6,712 nt of DNA from Gammaproteobacteria bacterium (GTDB lineage: Bacteria > Pseudomonadota > Gammaproteobacteria > HK1): the NCBI GenBank assembly GCA_020444775.1, contig JAGRHX010000674.1, positions 1 through 6,712 on the forward strand, written 5' to 3'. This document shows, one piece after another, positions 5,598 through 6,712 of the stretch. The notes under the pieces are model-generated. The model had not been told where the DNA came from, made no database searches, and saw only the letters and a list, made by a program, of their open reading frames with translations. A program made the position numbers and the translations under genes. Position 1 is the first letter of the stretch; each line of letters starts with the position of its first letter.

Positions 5598-6156
5598 GGC
5601 GGAATTGACCCGCGGACACGGATCCTCGGGCCATCCGGGGACGGTCCGTGTCTGGGATCCCCTGGTGCGCGTGTTCCACTGGTCGCTGGCGCTGTCGTTC
5701 CTGGTCGCCTGGGTCAGCGCGGAAGAGTGGGACGCGCTCCACGAGACCACTGGCTACGTGATCGCGGCGCTGGTCGCAATACGCGTGGTCTGGGGCCTGG
5801 TAGGCAGCCGCCACGCACGCTTCAGCGACTTCGTCTACCGGCCGTCCACGATCATCGGCTCCATCCTCGACAGCCTGCGTCTGAAGGCATCGCGCTACGT
5901 CGGTCACAACCCGGCCGGCGGCGCGATGGTCATCGCCCTGCTGGCGACACTGGGTGGGGTCTGCCTCTCGGGCTATCTGATGACCACCGAGGCCTTGTGG
6001 GGCGTGGAGTGGGTTCAGGAGCTGCACGAGGTGCTGGCCAACCTGACGCTGGTGCTGGTCGGCGTTCACGTTCTCGGCGTGTTGCTGGCCAGCTACGAGC
6101 ATGGGGAGAACCTGGTCAAGGCAATGTGGACCGGTCGCAAACGGCCCGGCGGGTGA
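5590..6156 (+). CDS. Cytochrome b561-like integral membrane protein (cytochrome b/b6 domain)
   Basis: The 188-residue protein begins with a hydrophilic tail, then VRVWDPLVRVFHWSLA, the typical entry of bacterial b-type cytochromes related to the Ni-Fe hydrogenase b subunit. Four membrane helices lie at about 29-45, 52-72, 110-131 and 148-168. Candidate axial haem ligands are H30, H51, H146 and H160, the family's usual arrangement for two b haems. A GHNPAGG segment (105-111) precedes helix three, as in relatives. The likely role is moving electrons between the quinone pool and a periplasmic partner. No c-type cytochrome or hydrogenase gene is adjacent, so the partner is unknown. The ATG overlaps the small PepSY gene by eight bases, with GGAG about ten bases upstream. 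The large minus-strand frame opposite is a shadow. Confidence 0.9.
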   Translation: MTEAELTRGHGSSGHPGTVRVWDPLVRVFHWSLALSFLVAWVSAEEWDALHETTGYVIAALVAIRVVWGLVGSRHARFSDFVYRPSTIIGSILDSLRLKASRYVGHNPAGGAMVIALLATLGGVCLSGYLMTTEALWGVEWVQELHEVLANLTLVLVGVHVLGVLLASYEHGENLVKAMWTGRKRPGG

Positions 6157-6199
6157 TCGGGCGGATGACCGAATTGCGAGCAGGCATGGGCGCGGCATT

Positions 6200-6240
6200 G
6201 TGGGCGGTGGACGAAGGCGCAGGCTTCGTCCATCGCCTGC
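6200..6240. terminator. Long hairpin downstream of the cytochrome b gene
   Basis: An inverted repeat pairs 6204-6216 with 6224-6236 over 13 positions, all Watson-Crick except one G-U, around a seven-base loop. Allowing two more wobbles it extends to 17 pairs (6200-6240). It starts 43 bases after the cytochrome b stop, a reasonable place for the operon's 3' end. No T-run follows, so it is either a non-classical terminator or an RNA-stabilising stem. It could also be a copy of a dispersed palindromic repeat, but no second copy lies in the window. Confidence 0.45.
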
Positions 6241-6284
6241 GATGTCGTGCTCCTCACGCCGCGTTCGTGACTAGCGCGAGGATA

Positions 6285-6339
6285 TCGGCTCGATAGCCGA
6301 GCGAGCGGTTGCCTTGCCCGGACCCCTGGAGCCTAATAG
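6285..6339 (+). promoter_or_regulatory. Weak promoter candidate and short palindrome before the hydrolase gene
   Basis: A six-base inverted repeat, TCGGCT/AGCCGA around CGAT, spans 6285-6300. Downstream, TTGCCT (6309-6314) and TAATAG (6334-6339) could serve as -35 and -10 with a long 19-bp spacer. TGGAGCC and TGGAACC flank the -10 as an imperfect direct repeat (6327-6346). Each element is weak alone, and this is the only promoter-like pattern I see before the hydrolase. Confidence 0.2.
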
Positions 6340-6380
6340 TGGAACCAACACCCATCGAGCGGCACAGGAGTCCACGCATC

Positions 6381-6712
6381 ATGCATCTACCCGAGGTCGA
6401 GCGCATCCGCATCACCAGCGTGGTCGACAACTTCGTCGATCTGTTACTCCGCGACGAGGGGCCCGCGAAGCGGCGGCCACGTCAGGAGAAATCCTACGAG
6501 CGCTGTCTGTGCGCGGAGCACGGACTGGCGGAGCTGGTCGAGTCGAGCTGCCGTGGCACCCACCTGCCGTTGATGTTCGACTTCGGCGCCTCGCCGCTGG
6601 TGTTCCTGCACAACCTGGACCTGCTGGTCGAGGACTACCGCGTCGACCTGTCGCGCATCGCGACGCTGGTGCTCAGCCACGGCCACTGGGACCACTTCGG
6701 CGGCCTGCTGGC
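6381..6712 (+). CDS. Metallo-beta-lactamase-fold hydrolase, N-terminal part (cut by the window edge)
   Basis: The frame is open from the ATG at 6381 to the end of the window, giving 110 residues. The first half, with ITSVVDNFVDLLL and later LMFDFGASPLVFLHNL, matches the start of the MBL-fold family grouped with 7,8-dihydropterin-6-methyl-4-(ribofuranosyl)aminobenzene-phosphate synthases (COG1237). The metal-binding motif HGHWDH is complete, with H100, H102, D104 and H105, followed by the expected FGGL. The later metal ligands lie beyond the window. Family members bind two metal ions; most are functionally uncharacterised and the family name comes from an archaeal enzyme, so the substrate should not be inferred from it. 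AGGAG lies ten bases before the ATG, slightly far but usable. The 224-base gap and the hairpin before it suggest a transcription unit separate from the cytochrome b operon. Confidence 0.85.
   Translation, partial: MHLPEVERIRITSVVDNFVDLLLRDEGPAKRRPRQEKSYERCLCAEHGLAELVESSCRGTHLPLMFDFGASPLVFLHNLDLLVEDYRVDLSRIATLVLSHGHWDHFGGLL

Noticed and set aside
5560..6198. Minus-strand frame of 212 codons over the cytochrome b gene
   Set aside because: It is antisense to the four-helix cytochrome with its conserved histidines, and its composition is shadow-like.
6444..6695. Minus-strand frame of 83 codons over the hydrolase gene
   Set aside because: It is antisense to the complete HGHWDH motif; rich in Val, Gln and Arg, with no start signal.

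Overview
High-GC bacterial DNA. Gene density, one-base or zero-base spacings between genes, an OmpR/PhoP-type two-component system and a b561-type cytochrome all suggest a proteobacterium, most likely a gammaproteobacterium. No marker gene fixes the taxon, so this is inference. The window holds seven well-supported protein genes (two cut by the window edges) and one doubtful small ORF. I see no rRNA, tRNA, CRISPR array, insertion sequence or phage gene.

Layout. (1) Positions 1-361, minus strand: the 5' part of an unrecognised basic protein with a TTG start. (2) 362-657: a divergent intergenic region with several short palindromes and one perfect DnaA-box nonamer. (3) 658-2556, plus: a large B12-binding radical SAM protein related to the HpnP/DUF4070 group, with an unassigned C-terminal extension. 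(4) 2572-2598: an 11-bp hairpin between two converging genes. (5) 2590-5081, minus: a tightly coupled operon of a secreted PepSY protein, a PhoP-like response regulator and a PhoQ-like histidine kinase. (6) 5082-5318: a divergent control region with two identical hexamers 11 bp apart, the layout expected for an OmpR-family regulator dimer. (7) 5319-6156, plus: a small secreted PepSY protein whose gene overlaps a four-helix cytochrome b561-like gene. (8) 6157-6380: an intergenic region with a long hairpin. (9) 6381-end, plus: the start of a metallo-beta-lactamase-fold hydrolase.

The most coherent system is the divergent module at 2590-6156. Two periplasmic PepSY proteins, a kinase with an acidic periplasmic patch, its regulator and a membrane cytochrome b share one control region. 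A reasonable model is that the kinase and the larger PepSY protein sense a periplasmic cue (a cation or redox state), and that the regulator binds the tandem repeat to control its own operon and the PepSY/cytochrome b operon. Similar PepSY/two-component/cytochrome b clusters are known in proteobacteria, but the signal and physiological role cannot be read from the sequence.
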